The translations under genes were made by a program, and so were the position numbers. A DNA stretch of 64,000 nucleotides from CALOCN01 sp942491735. Its GTDB lineage: Bacteria; Eisenbacteria; RBG-16-71-46; JABDJR01. A model generated the notes under the pieces. It searched no databases. It was not told where the DNA came from and worked only from the letters and a program-made list of their open reading frames with translations. The stretch spans positions 744,001 through 808,000 of the forward strand of contig CALOCN010000001.1 of assembly GCA_942491735.1 (NCBI GenBank), given 5' to 3'. This document shows positions 9,696 to 17,673 of the stretch, piece by piece (position 1 is the stretch's first letter; the number at the start of each line of letters is the position of its first letter).

Positions 9696-11107
9696 TGTTG
9701 GTTCTCCTCAAGAGTGCTTCCAGGGTCCGCGTGCGAGCCGGCGGCTCGGCCAACGAGGGCGCTTAGTCGGATTCGTGCCCTCAAACGGTCCGCCCGTGCC
9801 CGCTCCAGAGACAACCCAAACTCCAGGAGTTGTCGCTCCGCGTCCAGGACGCCGAGAAAATCGCTATTCCCTGACTCGAACGCCGTGAAAGCAGCTTCCA
9901 GGGATTGGGCCCCCTTGGGAATGAGCGCATCCCCGTACAGCGAAACCTTGCGCTCCGCGTCACGAAACGCGAATAGGGCGTTGTGGAAGTCGGTGTTGAT
10001 CCGGTTGAGGGTCGCCGCACGTCGATCGAGGGCGGCGGATCGCATTGCGGTAGCTTCCCGCCTGCCTGCAGCACGTGGGCCCGTCCATACGGGAAGCTGG
10101 ACGGCTATCCGGGCAACCCAAGCGTCCTTGCCGTTCTGGGCTGCTGAGCTCCCCTCGAGAGGGTCGGTCTGGATCCAATCCACTCCCACTGCGAGACCGG
10201 GCCAGCTTCGCTTGCGGGCCAGGTCCAAGCGCCGATCTGCAGTCTCGACGACCGCATCCAGGGCAAGCAGGTTCGGGTTCCGACTCTCTAGTTGGGCGCG
10301 AAGGTCTTCGGGGTCAGGAAGGGGCTCAAGGTCCGGTAGCGTCCTGGGCAAGGGAAGCTGGGTATCCGATTGCAGGTCAAGCAGAGCCCGAAGGCGAGCT
10401 TGGCGGGGACCCCGGAGGTCCTCGAGAGTGCGTGCCCGATCCTCCAGCGTGCCGAGTTCGACCTGAACCTTGATCAGATCGCTGTAGGTGACGGCTCCCG
10501 TTTCATACCGGGCGCGTAGGATCGTTTCCCACCCGGCGAGCAGTTCCAGGTTGTCTTCTGTGATTTGAAGCGCGGCGCCAAGGTAGAAAAAGTCAGCGTA
10601 GGCGTCGGCCAAGTCGGCGACCACCGTCTCCAGGGTTGCTTCGTACCGTCGTTGGGCTGTCTTTGCCTCGGCCAACGCTCGATCCGCCTGCTGGCCCAGG
10701 GTGCCGAACCAGGGAAAGGCCTGGGTGAGGCTGGCCCGCTGTCGCTGGGGGCCCAGGCGGGTCTCTACCGACTCGACATAGTACCCATAGACCAGCATGG
10801 GGTCAGGGAGGGCCCTGGCCTGGGGCACTCGCTCCAATGCGGCTTCCCACTCGGCCCGAGCCGCATTCACGGATGGATTGCGGGCCAGGGTGACACGCAG
10901 ATAGTCCCCAAAACTGGGTTCCTCTCCAAGTGTGATGGAAACGACAGCCGGGTGCTCAACCGGGGCGGGCACGGACTCACTCCGCGCGACCTCCGTGTTG
11001 AAAGCCTCGAAGGCGTTCCTTTCCGCGGTACTCGCGCAACCGGCAAGCAGGCCGACGCCGAGTAGGAGCGCGGTGTAAGGTAGGAAGAATCCCTTGGGAT
11101 CGAACAC
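9692..11107 (-). CDS. cusC: TolC/CusC-type outer-membrane efflux lipoprotein
   Basis: 471 residues. The signal peptide ends in the lipobox LLAGC with Cys at residue 24, so it should be lipid-anchored. The rest is two repeats of long alpha-helical hairpins typical of outer membrane efflux proteins (for example LRVTLARNPSVNAARAEWEA and the matching second-half helix after LLALDAVVETADRRLDLARK). The GTG at 11107 has AGGTG upstream and places the signal peptide exactly at the N-terminus; the longer frame to 11188 would precede it with unrelated residues. Its stop overlaps the adaptor ATG. It is the exit duct of the CusCBA complex and might also serve the second RND pump at 54.8 kb, which has no channel gene of its own here. 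Confidence 0.93.
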   Translation of the reverse strand: MFDPKGFFLPYTALLLGVGLLAGCASTAERNAFEAFNTEVARSESVPAPVEHPAVVSITLGEEPSFGDYLRVTLARNPSVNAARAEWEAALERVPQARALPDPMLVYGYYVESVETRLGPQRQRASLTQAFPWFGTLGQQADRALAEAKTAQRRYEATLETVVADLADAYADFFYLGAALQITEDNLELLAGWETILRARYETGAVTYSDLIKVQVELGTLEDRARTLEDLRGPRQARLRALLDLQSDTQLPLPRTLPDLEPLPDPEDLRAQLESRNPNLLALDAVVETADRRLDLARKRSWPGLAVGVDWIQTDPLEGSSAAQNGKDAWVARIAVQLPVWTGPRAAGRREATAMRSAALDRRAATLNRINTDFHNALFAFRDAERKVSLYGDALIPKGAQSLEAAFTAFESGNSDFLGVLDAERQLLEFGLSLERARADRLRARIRLSALVGRAAGSHADPGSTLEENQQ

Positions 11108-11214
11108 GGGGCACCTCGCAGGACCATTGATACTGATCCGAGTCCAAGACACGATGCAAGTCAGCGGAGGGCGCACGACGCCTTCCACGGTTCAGCGAAT
11201 GGGGGAGGGGAACT

Positions 11215-11589
11215 CTAGATAAGCCAGGCGCAGAGAAGCGTGTAGGCGGGGCAGGGGGGGGGCGCCTTGGGGTGGGTGCTGAGCGCGCAGGCGAATCCTG
11301 GTGACACCGCGGAACCGAATGCTACGTTGCGAATCGGAGCCTTAGCCGTCTCGAACATGACAAGAGTCGCGCACGGAAGGGGCGCCGGCCCGGTAGCATC
11401 TTTGTTGGTCAGATCACAGCAGGCGGGGTTGATCCCCGACTCGTCGGAGGGTATGGAGCACGCACTGTCCGGACCGCAGCAGCAAGCAACCGCGTTCATG
11501 TCGACGAGGCAGCCGGAGGTGGCCAACGCGGAACCGAGGTTGAGCGATCCCATACCCAAAATTACGAACCAGATCAGGGCTGTTTTCAT
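11215..11589 (-). CDS. Small exported Cys-rich protein
   Basis: 124 residues, family not recognised. An N-terminal hydrophobic signal (about 1-22) is followed by a dense Cys region: CLVDMNAVACCCGPDSAC at residues 27-44 and CC at 57-58. More Cys lie near the C-terminus (CATLV, CALS, CPAY, CAWLI), where the last 15 residues are again hydrophobic. The start at 11589 is the first Met that gives a signal peptide; the longer frame overlaps the regulator gene. Lying between the regulator and the channel of a Cus operon, it is a candidate periplasmic metal-binding protein, but that is inference from position and cysteine content. Confidence 0.6.
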   Translation of the reverse strand: MKTALIWFVILGMGSLNLGSALATSGCLVDMNAVACCCGPDSACSIPSDESGINPACCDLTNKDATGPAPLPCATLVMFETAKAPIRNVAFGSAVSPGFACALSTHPKAPPPCPAYTLLCAWLI

Positions 11590-11726
11590 GATTGACGAGT
11601 CACGCCTTTCCCGACGATGTACAAGAAAGTACCGCTCTTGTCCGATAAACGTCCACTGCAATGACCGAAATCGCCTTCTTCCCGGAAGGGACGATGTCGG
11701 GAGCGGGTTGATACTGGGCTGCATGG

Positions 11727-13121
11727 TCAGTCCTCCGATCCAGGTTTCGCTGGAAGTGCAGCATTGCCTGTTTCTCGGCTTCGATGTAAGCCGAAGTCTG
11801 ATACCTTCTTGCGGAGGGTGGTGGGGCTGATTTCCAGCGATTCGGCGGCGTGGGTGATGTTCCACCCGAGGCGATTTAGGGTGTCCAGAATGTGCTCCCG
11901 CTCGGCCTCCCGCAGGGAGCGAGGTCGGGCGGACTCATCCCCTGACGGGGTGGTCCTCGTGGGAATATTGATCTCCAGATCATCGGCCTCGATGACATCC
12001 CCTCTGAGAACCGCGGTGGCCCTTGTCAGCACGTTCTCCAGTTCACGAACATTGCCGGGCCAATCGGCGCTCTTCAGCTTGAGAATCGCGTTGACTGAGA
12101 GACCTGCCATAGGCTGCGACAACTGTTCCGAGATCCGTCTAAGGAGGAAATCGGCAAGCAACGGAATGTCTTCTCTCCTCTCCCGAAGGGGAGGGACGTC
12201 AAGGCGAACCACGGCAAGCCGGAAAAAGAGGTCCTGACGAAACTCGCCCTCTCGAACGAGCGAGTCGAGATCCCGATGCGTCGCTGCCATCACCCGGGCC
12301 CGTAGGGGAACCGTGGTTGTTCCTCCGACCCGCTCGAACTCCGATTCCTGCAGGGCGCGCAGGAGTTTTGCCTGCAAATCGAGCGGGAGATCGCCAACCT
12401 CGTCAAAGAAGATCGTTCCTTCTCCAGCCAATTCCAGTTTACCGAGCTTGCGAACGATGGCACCGGTAAATGAACCTTTCTCGTGGCCAAAGAGTTCTGA
12501 CTCCAGAAGGGAGGGAACGATTCCCCCGCAATTGACGGCCACAAACCGACCGGTTGGGCCAGCTGCTTCGTGCAACGCCCGCGCAACCAGTTCCTTCCCT
12601 GTGCCGGTTTCACCCTGAATCAGCACGGTCACTCGTGAACGGGAGAGCATGGCGATCTTCTTCAGCAATTCCACAATTGCAGAACTTGCCCCAACGATTT
12701 CGCGGGGCTGCGCCTCCTTCGCCTCAAGCAGGGGTGCGACCGTCGGGGGGGATTCCACCCCGATCGACTCCAGGGCTTTGGCCACAGTCCCGAGGATCTG
12801 ATCCAGATCCAGGGGCTTGCGGATATAGTCGAATGCCCCGGCTCGGATAGCATCGATCGTGGCATGCATGTCCTGGTGTCCGGTAATCATGATGATGGGG
12901 CACGAGGGCCGCGTCTCCCGGAGGCGCGTAAGCAGGTTACGGCTGTCACCATCCGTGAGCTTGAGATCCAGAAGCACGATGTCATCGGGATCGATCGAGA
13001 ACAAGTCCCACGCGTCCTTCAATGTGTGTGCCAGGCGCACCTCATAGCCTGCCGAAACCAGGTGGATCTGGAGGGATCGAGCGAGTGCCCGGTCGTCGTC
13101 GACTACGAGAACCCGATTCAC
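11727..13121 (-). CDS. NtrC-family sigma-54-dependent response regulator
   Basis: 464 residues in the classic three-domain order. Receiver domain 1-115 with acidic pocket DDD at 8-10, phospho-acceptor D52 (VLLDLKL) and K102. AAA+ domain about 140-370 with Walker A GETGTGKE (170-177) and the sigma-54 contact loop GSFTGA (216-221). C-terminal Fis-type helix-turn-helix ending with NITHAAESLEISPTTLRKKV. The GTG start at 13121 has CAGGAGGTG upstream and overlaps the kinase stop as GTGA. It should activate sigma-54 promoters when phosphorylated by the adjacent kinase. Candidate targets are the two sigma-54 promoters at 15083-15097 and 15334-15348. Confidence 0.96.
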   Translation of the reverse strand: MNRVLVVDDDRALARSLQIHLVSAGYEVRLAHTLKDAWDLFSIDPDDIVLLDLKLTDGDSRNLLTRLRETRPSCPIIMITGHQDMHATIDAIRAGAFDYIRKPLDLDQILGTVAKALESIGVESPPTVAPLLEAKEAQPREIVGASSAIVELLKKIAMLSRSRVTVLIQGETGTGKELVARALHEAAGPTGRFVAVNCGGIVPSLLESELFGHEKGSFTGAIVRKLGKLELAGEGTIFFDEVGDLPLDLQAKLLRALQESEFERVGGTTTVPLRARVMAATHRDLDSLVREGEFRQDLFFRLAVVRLDVPPLRERREDIPLLADFLLRRISEQLSQPMAGLSVNAILKLKSADWPGNVRELENVLTRATAVLRGDVIEADDLEINIPTRTTPSGDESARPRSLREAEREHILDTLNRLGWNITHAAESLEISPTTLRKKVSDFGLHRSRETGNAALPAKPGSED

Positions 13122-14938
13122 GAAACCACCTCCTGACAAGGTATCTCCAGGCGGAACAGTGCTCCGCCTCCGGCGCCGGAGAGGGCGAATATCCTGCCTC
13201 CATGCAGCTCTGCGCACTTGAGTGCGTGCGCGAGGCCGAGCCCGCTGCCTCGTTTCTTGGTGGTGAAGAACGGTCTGAAGATCTCCGTGGGATCCACCCC
13301 ATTCAGGCCCGGACCGGTGTCCTCGACTTCGATGCGAAGCCAATGCCTGTGGGGCAAATCAGTTACAAGTCTCAGAGTCACCACTCCTCCCCGTGGAGTT
13401 GCTTGCAGGGCATTGAGGACCAAGTTTGAGACTGCCTGATCGAGAAGTCGTTTGTCCGCCTGAATTGTCTCCGGTGAGGCGCCCTTTACCACTCGCAGAT
13501 CGATACCATGTCCGACGGCTTCGGCCTTGAACCGGTCCATTAGGTCCGCCAGGATCCCATTGACCGACACGGATTCGATAACGGGGGCAACCGGGCGTGC
13601 GTAGTCTAGGAGGTCCGTAAGTGTCTCCTCCGTCTTTCGAACCTGTGAAAGGGCGATGCCGGACAGTTCGGCAAAGTCAGCCTCGGACCCAAGGTGTCGC
13701 TCCAGGGCCTGCAGGTTCATTTTGACCGACGAAAGCTGGTTTCGCATCTCGTGGACAATGCTCGAGCTCAATTCACCGACTGCCGAGAGGGTACCGGCAA
13801 GGACCCTGTCCTTTTCTGCCTTCTCTACGGCGTCCAGTAGTTCGTTGAACGCGCGGGTTACCTGGGCGACGTCCGTGTCCCCGTGGACCGAGATCCGCCC
13901 CTGGGGCAAGGCGTCCCTCTGGCTGCGGACGGCGGCGGCGAGTTCGGCGAAGGGGGTGGAGAGTCGGCGACTGATCTGGGCAGAGAGAAGGAACACCACG
14001 ATGAGTGTAATCACCCCGGCAACAACGAATCCCTGACGCAACGAGTAGAGAAGGGCGAGTGCTTCTTCCTGCTCCATCTCAGCAACGAGAATCCAGCCCT
14101 GCTCGCTGCTTCGGGCGAAGCTGGCGAACATGCCCTTTCCGGACTGGGAACGAAAGTGCACGCTCCCGGAGGAGGATGTTTCCGCTGCCCTCAGGATCGC
14201 GTCATGAACCGCGGACGCTCCGCTTGGCGTTTCCTCCATAACGAAGGAGCCATCCAAACCGGCCAGGGTGACACCTCCGGTTTGCCCCAACCCGGCTCGA
14301 TTGGCAATGATCCCGGCAAACGCCCGGGCAAGATCCAGGGAAGCGACTACATACCCGCTGGGGGAACGCCCGGGAATCTGGAGGATGTTCGCGGCGTGAA
14401 CGCCCACGTAACCACTTTCGTGGGCGTGGGTCGGCAAAAAAATCGGTCCGTCGGCGTTGGACAACCCCGTCTTCAGATCCTCCCCGACGATTTCCTCCGG
14501 ATGACCGACCGCATCGCGTTGTGATGCCACTAGCTCCCACTCAGGATTGTACAGTGATATGACTCGATAGTCGCGGGCACCGGATTGGAACGAGTCCAGG
14601 AAGTCGCACACCCTCTCGTGGTCGTCCGCGACGGTGGCATCCACCACCAATGCGTTGCAGTCCGGACTGCGGCCAATCACTTCCAGATCGGTTCTTCGCT
14701 CCGAGAGCCAAGAGTCCATCTGTGCGCTTCGTGAGGCAACCACGCTCAGGAGGTGCTGGTCACTCGCCTCTATCAGAGCCGAGCGGGTCGCGAAGTACCC
14801 ATAAGCAAACAACCCAAAAAGCGGTACCAGGCCGACGACAAGCATCCACCCCCTGATGTGAGAGCCCAGGCTTGGACGCTCACCCCTTTCGTGGGTGCGC
14901 GGATCACTTGTCGGCCGCTCAATCGTGTTGACAGTCAT
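13118..14938 (-). CDS. Membrane sensor histidine kinase of the NtrB type
   Basis: 606 residues: cytoplasmic N-terminal tail, first membrane helix (about 30-50), a periplasmic sensor region of about 240 residues that looks like a double-Cache domain, second membrane helix (about 300-320), HAMP (about 325-375), a dimerisation helix with phospho-accepting H396 in SIVHEMRNQLSS, and a C-terminal ATPase domain with NLVLNAL, DTGPGL and GSGLGL boxes. I chose ATG 14938, which has GAGGTG nine bases upstream, over a GTG at 14950 with no such site. Its GTGA overlap with the regulator makes them a cognate pair. The signal is probably periplasmic copper or silver, inferred from the downstream genes. Confidence 0.95.
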   Translation of the reverse strand: MTVNTIERPTSDPRTHERGERPSLGSHIRGWMLVVGLVPLFGLFAYGYFATRSALIEASDQHLLSVVASRSAQMDSWLSERRTDLEVIGRSPDCNALVVDATVADDHERVCDFLDSFQSGARDYRVISLYNPEWELVASQRDAVGHPEEIVGEDLKTGLSNADGPIFLPTHAHESGYVGVHAANILQIPGRSPSGYVVASLDLARAFAGIIANRAGLGQTGGVTLAGLDGSFVMEETPSGASAVHDAILRAAETSSSGSVHFRSQSGKGMFASFARSSEQGWILVAEMEQEEALALLYSLRQGFVVAGVITLIVVFLLSAQISRRLSTPFAELAAAVRSQRDALPQGRISVHGDTDVAQVTRAFNELLDAVEKAEKDRVLAGTLSAVGELSSSIVHEMRNQLSSVKMNLQALERHLGSEADFAELSGIALSQVRKTEETLTDLLDYARPVAPVIESVSVNGILADLMDRFKAEAVGHGIDLRVVKGASPETIQADKRLLDQAVSNLVLNALQATPRGGVVTLRLVTDLPHRHWLRIEVEDTGPGLNGVDPTEIFRPFFTTKKRGSGLGLAHALKCAELHGGRIFALSGAGGGALFRLEIPCQEVVS

Positions 14939-15082
14939 GCGAAGGAGCACCTCGTTACATCCATCGCGTCATTCGGTAGCGTCCGGTGCGCCCCCGAATG
15001 ACCGCTCTTCGGTCCCGTGGAGCGGTAACCCCACGCTGGACTTCCCAAGTTCGACTGTACGACGCTCATGGCAGGACACAAA

Positions 15083-15097
15083 GCAAGAACCGGTCCA
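15083..15097 (-). promoter_or_regulatory. Sigma-54 promoter for the histidine kinase operon
   Basis: The minus strand reads TGGACCGGTTCTTGC: the invariant GG and GC are exactly 10 bases apart and the -12 box TTGC is perfect, against the consensus TGGCAC-N5-TTGC. Transcription would start near 15071, about 130 bases before the kinase ATG. It implies that the two-component operon, and perhaps the metal genes behind it, is autoregulated. Confidence 0.5.
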
Positions 15098-15187
15098 GAA
15101 TCGGACTTGTCGAGTTCGGTATGCCCCGCCGCAGTTTAGGAGGTTGTCGAGCATCAGCGTGAGTCCCGAACCGACCAGATTCTGGTG

Positions 15188-15219
15188 ACCAACCCACCAG
15201 CTTCTGTGGGGTTGTTGGT
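15188..15219. promoter_or_regulatory. Imperfect inverted repeat, candidate enhancer site of the NtrC-type regulator
   Basis: Left arm ACCAACCCAC (15188-15197) and right arm GTGGGGTTGTTGGT (15206-15219) are complementary apart from two extra bases. It lies about 115-145 bases upstream of the plus-strand sigma-54 promoter and about 90-120 from the minus-strand one. It is not followed by a T-run, so a terminator is unlikely. Confidence 0.4.
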
Positions 15220-15333
15220 GTCAACGCCAAGGCACCGGATCCAGGTCAAGGGGGATCCACGGCTGGCCCAAGTGGAAGTCTACACCTTGAGTTACGCCGA
15301 TATGGGAGTCCGTGATGCGGGTTACCTCTGATC

Positions 15334-15348
15334 TGGCCCAAGAATTGC
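15334..15348 (+). promoter_or_regulatory. Sigma-54 promoter for the PII/YHS operon
   Basis: TGGCCCAAGAATTGC matches TGGCAC-N5-TTGC with one mismatch; GG (15335-15336) and GC (15347-15348) are 10 bases apart. Transcription would start near 15360, about 60 bases before the PII-like ATG at 15422. A sigma-54 activator is encoded 2 kb away, which makes this a strong candidate. Confidence 0.65.
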
Positions 15349-15421
15349 GTGTATCGGGTGTCAAGTCGAGCCGGTACCAACACGGCATGAGCCTTTGTAC
15401 TGGCGATAGGAGGAGGCCGAG

Positions 15422-15757
15422 ATGAAGGAAGTAAAGGCCTACGTTCGCGTTTTCATGGTGTCGAACGTCCTCAAGGCGTTGCGCCATGAAGGGTATTCCC
15501 GAGTCACCCTCCTGGATGTCAGTGCAGTCTCAGATCCCATCTGGGCCGAGGAACGGCAACTCGATCCAGCGATTGGACTGCATACGCGAATGGTCAAGCT
15601 CGAACTGGTGTGCAGTGAGTCACAAGTGGAGACGGTACTCGCAGTCCTGCGGGCTGCGGCCCATACGGGCAATCCTGGAGACGGTCTCGTCAGCGTGAGT
15701 GACCTGTCCGACTGCATGAGGATACGCACGGGAGAACGGGGCAAGGATGCCTTGTAA
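15422..15757 (+). CDS. PII-like signalling protein of the metal-linked type
   Basis: 111 residues, the length of GlnB. The C-terminal PII signature AAAHTGNPGDGLVSVSD...MRIRTGERGKDAL is clear and corresponds to the nucleotide-binding B- and C-loops. The T-loop region (about 35-60) is divergent and lacks the uridylylated Tyr of GlnB. A PII new group (PII-NG) genetically linked to Cus-type metal efflux genes has been described, and this gene fits it by neighbourhood. RBS AGGAGG sits just upstream. It is first in a plus-strand operon behind a sigma-54 promoter. The target is unknown; it could bind ADP/ATP or metal and gate a neighbouring membrane protein. Confidence 0.85.
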   Translation: MKEVKAYVRVFMVSNVLKALRHEGYSRVTLLDVSAVSDPIWAEERQLDPAIGLHTRMVKLELVCSESQVETVLAVLRAAAHTGNPGDGLVSVSDLSDCMRIRTGERGKDAL

Positions 15758-15786
15758 CAACCGCCACGTGGGAGAGGAGCTGTGAC

Positions 15787-15951
15787 ATGACCGATAAAGT
15801 GACGGATCCAGTTTGCGGAATGGAAATCTCGGAGGAAGCGGCCTTTGCGACTCAGGACTTCGAGGGGCGGAGCTACTACTTCTGCTCTCCATCTTGCCTG
15901 GATAGGTTTGAGAAGGCGCCACGGGCTTACGCCGAAACGGACAAAGCCTGA
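15787..15951 (+). CDS. YHS-domain mini-protein
   Basis: 54-residue protein, essentially one YHS domain: VTDPVCGMEISEEAA near the N-terminus and YYFCSPSCLDRFEKAPRAY near the C-terminus. The three cysteines C10, C33 and C37 and neighbouring Met are the usual metal ligands. The ATG at 15787 has GGAGAGGAG upstream and lies 29 bases behind the PII stop. YHS domains occur in copper and other metal-transporting ATPases and in stand-alone carriers, so it is probably a small cytoplasmic metal chaperone. Confidence 0.85.
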   Translation: MTDKVTDPVCGMEISEEAAFATQDFEGRSYYFCSPSCLDRFEKAPRAYAETDKA

Positions 15952-16035
15952 CTTACGGGGCAGGCCAAGGGTCGAGCCGGCTGAGAGGCTGGGGACCGTC
16001 GGGCCCCGCGAAAACTCACCCATAGGAGGCACGTC

Positions 16036-16224
16036 ATGTTGATGGATCATCAAGTCGGGGTTGTGCTGTGGTGGGTCCTGGGCGTACCAGCCGTGGTTGC
16101 CGTGGCCGTTCTGGTGCGGGCACTGATCAGGAACGCTCGTTCTCCGGACAAGGGCAAAGCGCTTCCTGATGTAACAAGTGCATGTCACAACGTTGGCAAG
16201 GACACCCCCCGGAAAAAAGTGTGA
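16036..16224 (+). CDS. Small single-span membrane protein
   Basis: 62 residues with one strong membrane helix (about 8-30: VGVVLWWVLGVPAVVAVAVL) and a basic cytoplasmic tail ending PRKKV. The tail holds one Cys and one His (SACHNV). RBS AGGAGG lies seven bases before the ATG. Family not recognised. It belongs to a run of tiny membrane proteins in the PII/YHS operon. Confidence 0.6.
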   Translation: MLMDHQVGVVLWWVLGVPAVVAVAVLVRALIRNARSPDKGKALPDVTSACHNVGKDTPRKKV

Positions 16225-16299
16225 CCGGAAAGCCCAGGGGGGTGAGAGCGGGTCCGGCTTTCGGACTCAACGTCCCTGGGCGGAGAGGGGAGGTTTGGA

Positions 16300-16482
16300 A
16301 TGGAATACTTCAGTGACAACTGGTTCTGGATCATTCTCATTGGCGCTTTCCTATGGTTGCATCTGAGAGGGCATGGTTGTGGGGGGGCACACGGGCACGG
16401 CAATCATGGCGGACCTGACCGACACGAACCCGGGTCTGTTGCGGATCCGAAGGAAGAAGAAACTCCAAGAGCCCATCACTGA
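16300..16482 (+). CDS. Small DUF2933-like membrane protein with His/Gly-rich tail
   Basis: 60 residues: a Trp-rich membrane helix (about 6-23) and then a His/Gly-rich segment, HLRGHGCGGAHGHGNHGG, that could bind metal. It ends in an acidic tail with HH. Preceded by GGGGAGG. The size, helix and HGC/H-rich tail resemble DUF2933 proteins found in copper and mercury gene clusters, but I give that name only as a resemblance. Confidence 0.6.
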   Translation: MEYFSDNWFWIILIGAFLWLHLRGHGCGGAHGHGNHGGPDRHEPGSVADPKEEETPRAHH

Positions 16483-16517
16483 GCTTGCGAACACCCTCGT
16501 ACCAGGGAGGTAAACAA

Positions 16518-16802
16518 ATGCACCTGCACATCAAGCCGGTCGCATGGACGGTCGGCCTATTCAACGTCATCAGCTATCTTCTTTGTGTCACTTGGGGTTT
16601 GCTGACTCCCGATGCTTTGCATATGCACGAGTTTCTTGAGGCAGTTCTGCCGGCGTTCGAGTGGCTTACGCCCATGGGTTTTGCCCTGGGTCTCGGCGAA
16701 AGCTTTCTCTGGGGGGTCTACTTCGCAGTAGTCCTTGTTCCCTTGTTCAACTGGACCCAGAGGCGCTGGGGCTGCGTTGCGGGGCAGATGGAGCCACGCT
16801 AG
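16518..16802 (+). CDS. DUF5676-type membrane protein
   Basis: 94 residues with two to three membrane segments. It begins MHLHIKPVAWTVGLFNVISYLLC and continues with a conserved-looking GLLTPDALHMHEFLEAVLPAFEWLTP loop and a second helix ending in VPLFNWTQRR, the pattern of DUF5676 family membrane proteins. The start at 16518 follows GGGAGG; the frame extending to 16485 has no such site. Function unknown; these proteins are common in metal-efflux neighbourhoods. Confidence 0.7.
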   Translation: MHLHIKPVAWTVGLFNVISYLLCVTWGLLTPDALHMHEFLEAVLPAFEWLTPMGFALGLGESFLWGVYFAVVLVPLFNWTQRRWGCVAGQMEPR

Positions 16803-16886
16803 TCGGGTGGAGAACGGCAGGTGACGAAGTCCAGGCAGATCGCAAAGTTCGCCCGCCCGGGATCTGTGGACCCAAGGAGGTAGTCG

Positions 16887-17507
16887 ATGCATGTAGGAAC
16901 GTGGGGTATGGCCGCAATCGTCATTGTTATCGTGTCCTGGGTGATGTACCGGTACTTTGCTCCTGCGGGCTGGAAGGAGTGGGGCAATGTAGGGGTCCTT
17001 CAGGCGTTCATCATTGCGTTCTACGCGGAAATGTACGGATTTCCTCTGACAATCTACTTGTTGGCCCGATTCTTTGGTCTTGACCTGGCATGGACGAACG
17101 GGGGCAACCTATGGGAACAGCTGTTTGGCACCCCGGCAGCCCACATCGTAGCGATGGTGGTTGGATACCTGATCGTCTTTTCCGGAGCGTCGCTGGTCGC
17201 GGAGGGGTGGCGCACTATCTACCGAGCGCGGCGAGAGAAGCGCATGGCAATCGAAGGTGTGTACGGGAAAGTACGGCATCCGCAGTATACGGGTCTCTTC
17301 CTGATTCTCTTTGGCGAGGGAATCGTGCATTGGCCCACGATCGTCTCCGTAATCGCATTCCCCGTAGTCGTCGTTGCCTACACGCTCCTGGCCAGGAGTG
17401 AAGAGAAACACATGCTCAGGGAATTCGGGGAGGAGTATCGGTCGTACCGGAACCGAGTGCCCATGTTCCTGCCTCGCGGGGATTCTGGAACACCACAGGA
17501 GGCATGA
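16887..17507 (+). CDS. Isoprenylcysteine carboxyl methyltransferase (ICMT/PEMT)-family membrane enzyme
   Basis: 206 residues with about five membrane segments. The C-terminal half carries the ICMT/PEMT signature for S-adenosylmethionine binding: EGVYGKVRHPQYTGLFLIL, then EEKHMLREFGEEYRSYRNRVPMFLP. Bacterial members methylate unknown lipids or small molecules rather than prenylated proteins. RBS AAGGAGG is ideally placed. It is the fifth or sixth gene of the PII/YHS operon, so a membrane-lipid change accompanying metal stress is a reasonable guess. Confidence 0.85.
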   Translation: MHVGTWGMAAIVIVIVSWVMYRYFAPAGWKEWGNVGVLQAFIIAFYAEMYGFPLTIYLLARFFGLDLAWTNGGNLWEQLFGTPAAHIVAMVVGYLIVFSGASLVAEGWRTIYRARREKRMAIEGVYGKVRHPQYTGLFLILFGEGIVHWPTIVSVIAFPVVVVAYTLLARSEEKHMLREFGEEYRSYRNRVPMFLPRGDSGTPQEA

Positions 17508-17597
17508 ATGAACTGGAATACGCTGCTTAGCGGAGTCGTGTTGATTCTGGTACTCGCCCTGGTTGGTTGGAGGATCAGAGGGTCCAGAAACCCGTGA
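17508..17597 (+). CDS. 29-residue single-span membrane miniprotein
   Basis: ATG at 17508 follows the methyltransferase stop directly (TGA then ATG) with AGGAGG five bases upstream, inside the end of that gene. The product MNWNTLLSGVVLILVLALVG plus a basic tail WRIRGSRNP is one membrane helix with positive-inside flank. Good SD spacing, coupling to the upstream stop and clean hydrophobicity all favour a real small protein; no family is recognised. Confidence 0.5.
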   Translation: MNWNTLLSGVVLILVLALVGWRIRGSRNP

Positions 17598-17673
17598 ACC
17601 ACTCGTGAGTCTCACGGCTACGAAATCCCCCACTGCACGGACAACGATGACACCGTCCGGGATGAGGAGAAGC

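Larger units (their letters stand above)
14939..15421. promoter_or_regulatory. Divergent regulatory region between the two-component/Cus operon and the PII operon
   Basis: 483 bases without a gene. It contains one sigma-54 promoter facing each way (15083-15097 minus and 15334-15348 plus). Between them lies an imperfect inverted repeat (15188-15219), next to a short palindrome CCAGATTCTGG at 15175-15185. The octamer TTGTCGAG occurs twice (15107-15114 and 15144-15151). This layout, with enhancer-like sites roughly 85-150 bases upstream of each promoter, is what an NtrC-type activator needs. Confidence 0.6.

Noticed and set aside
11173..11187. Sigma-54-like GG-N10-GC on the minus strand before the TolC-type gene
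   Set aside because: TGGAAG-N5-GTGC keeps only the invariant GG and GC and lacks the TTGC box, so it is too weak; such matches occur by chance.
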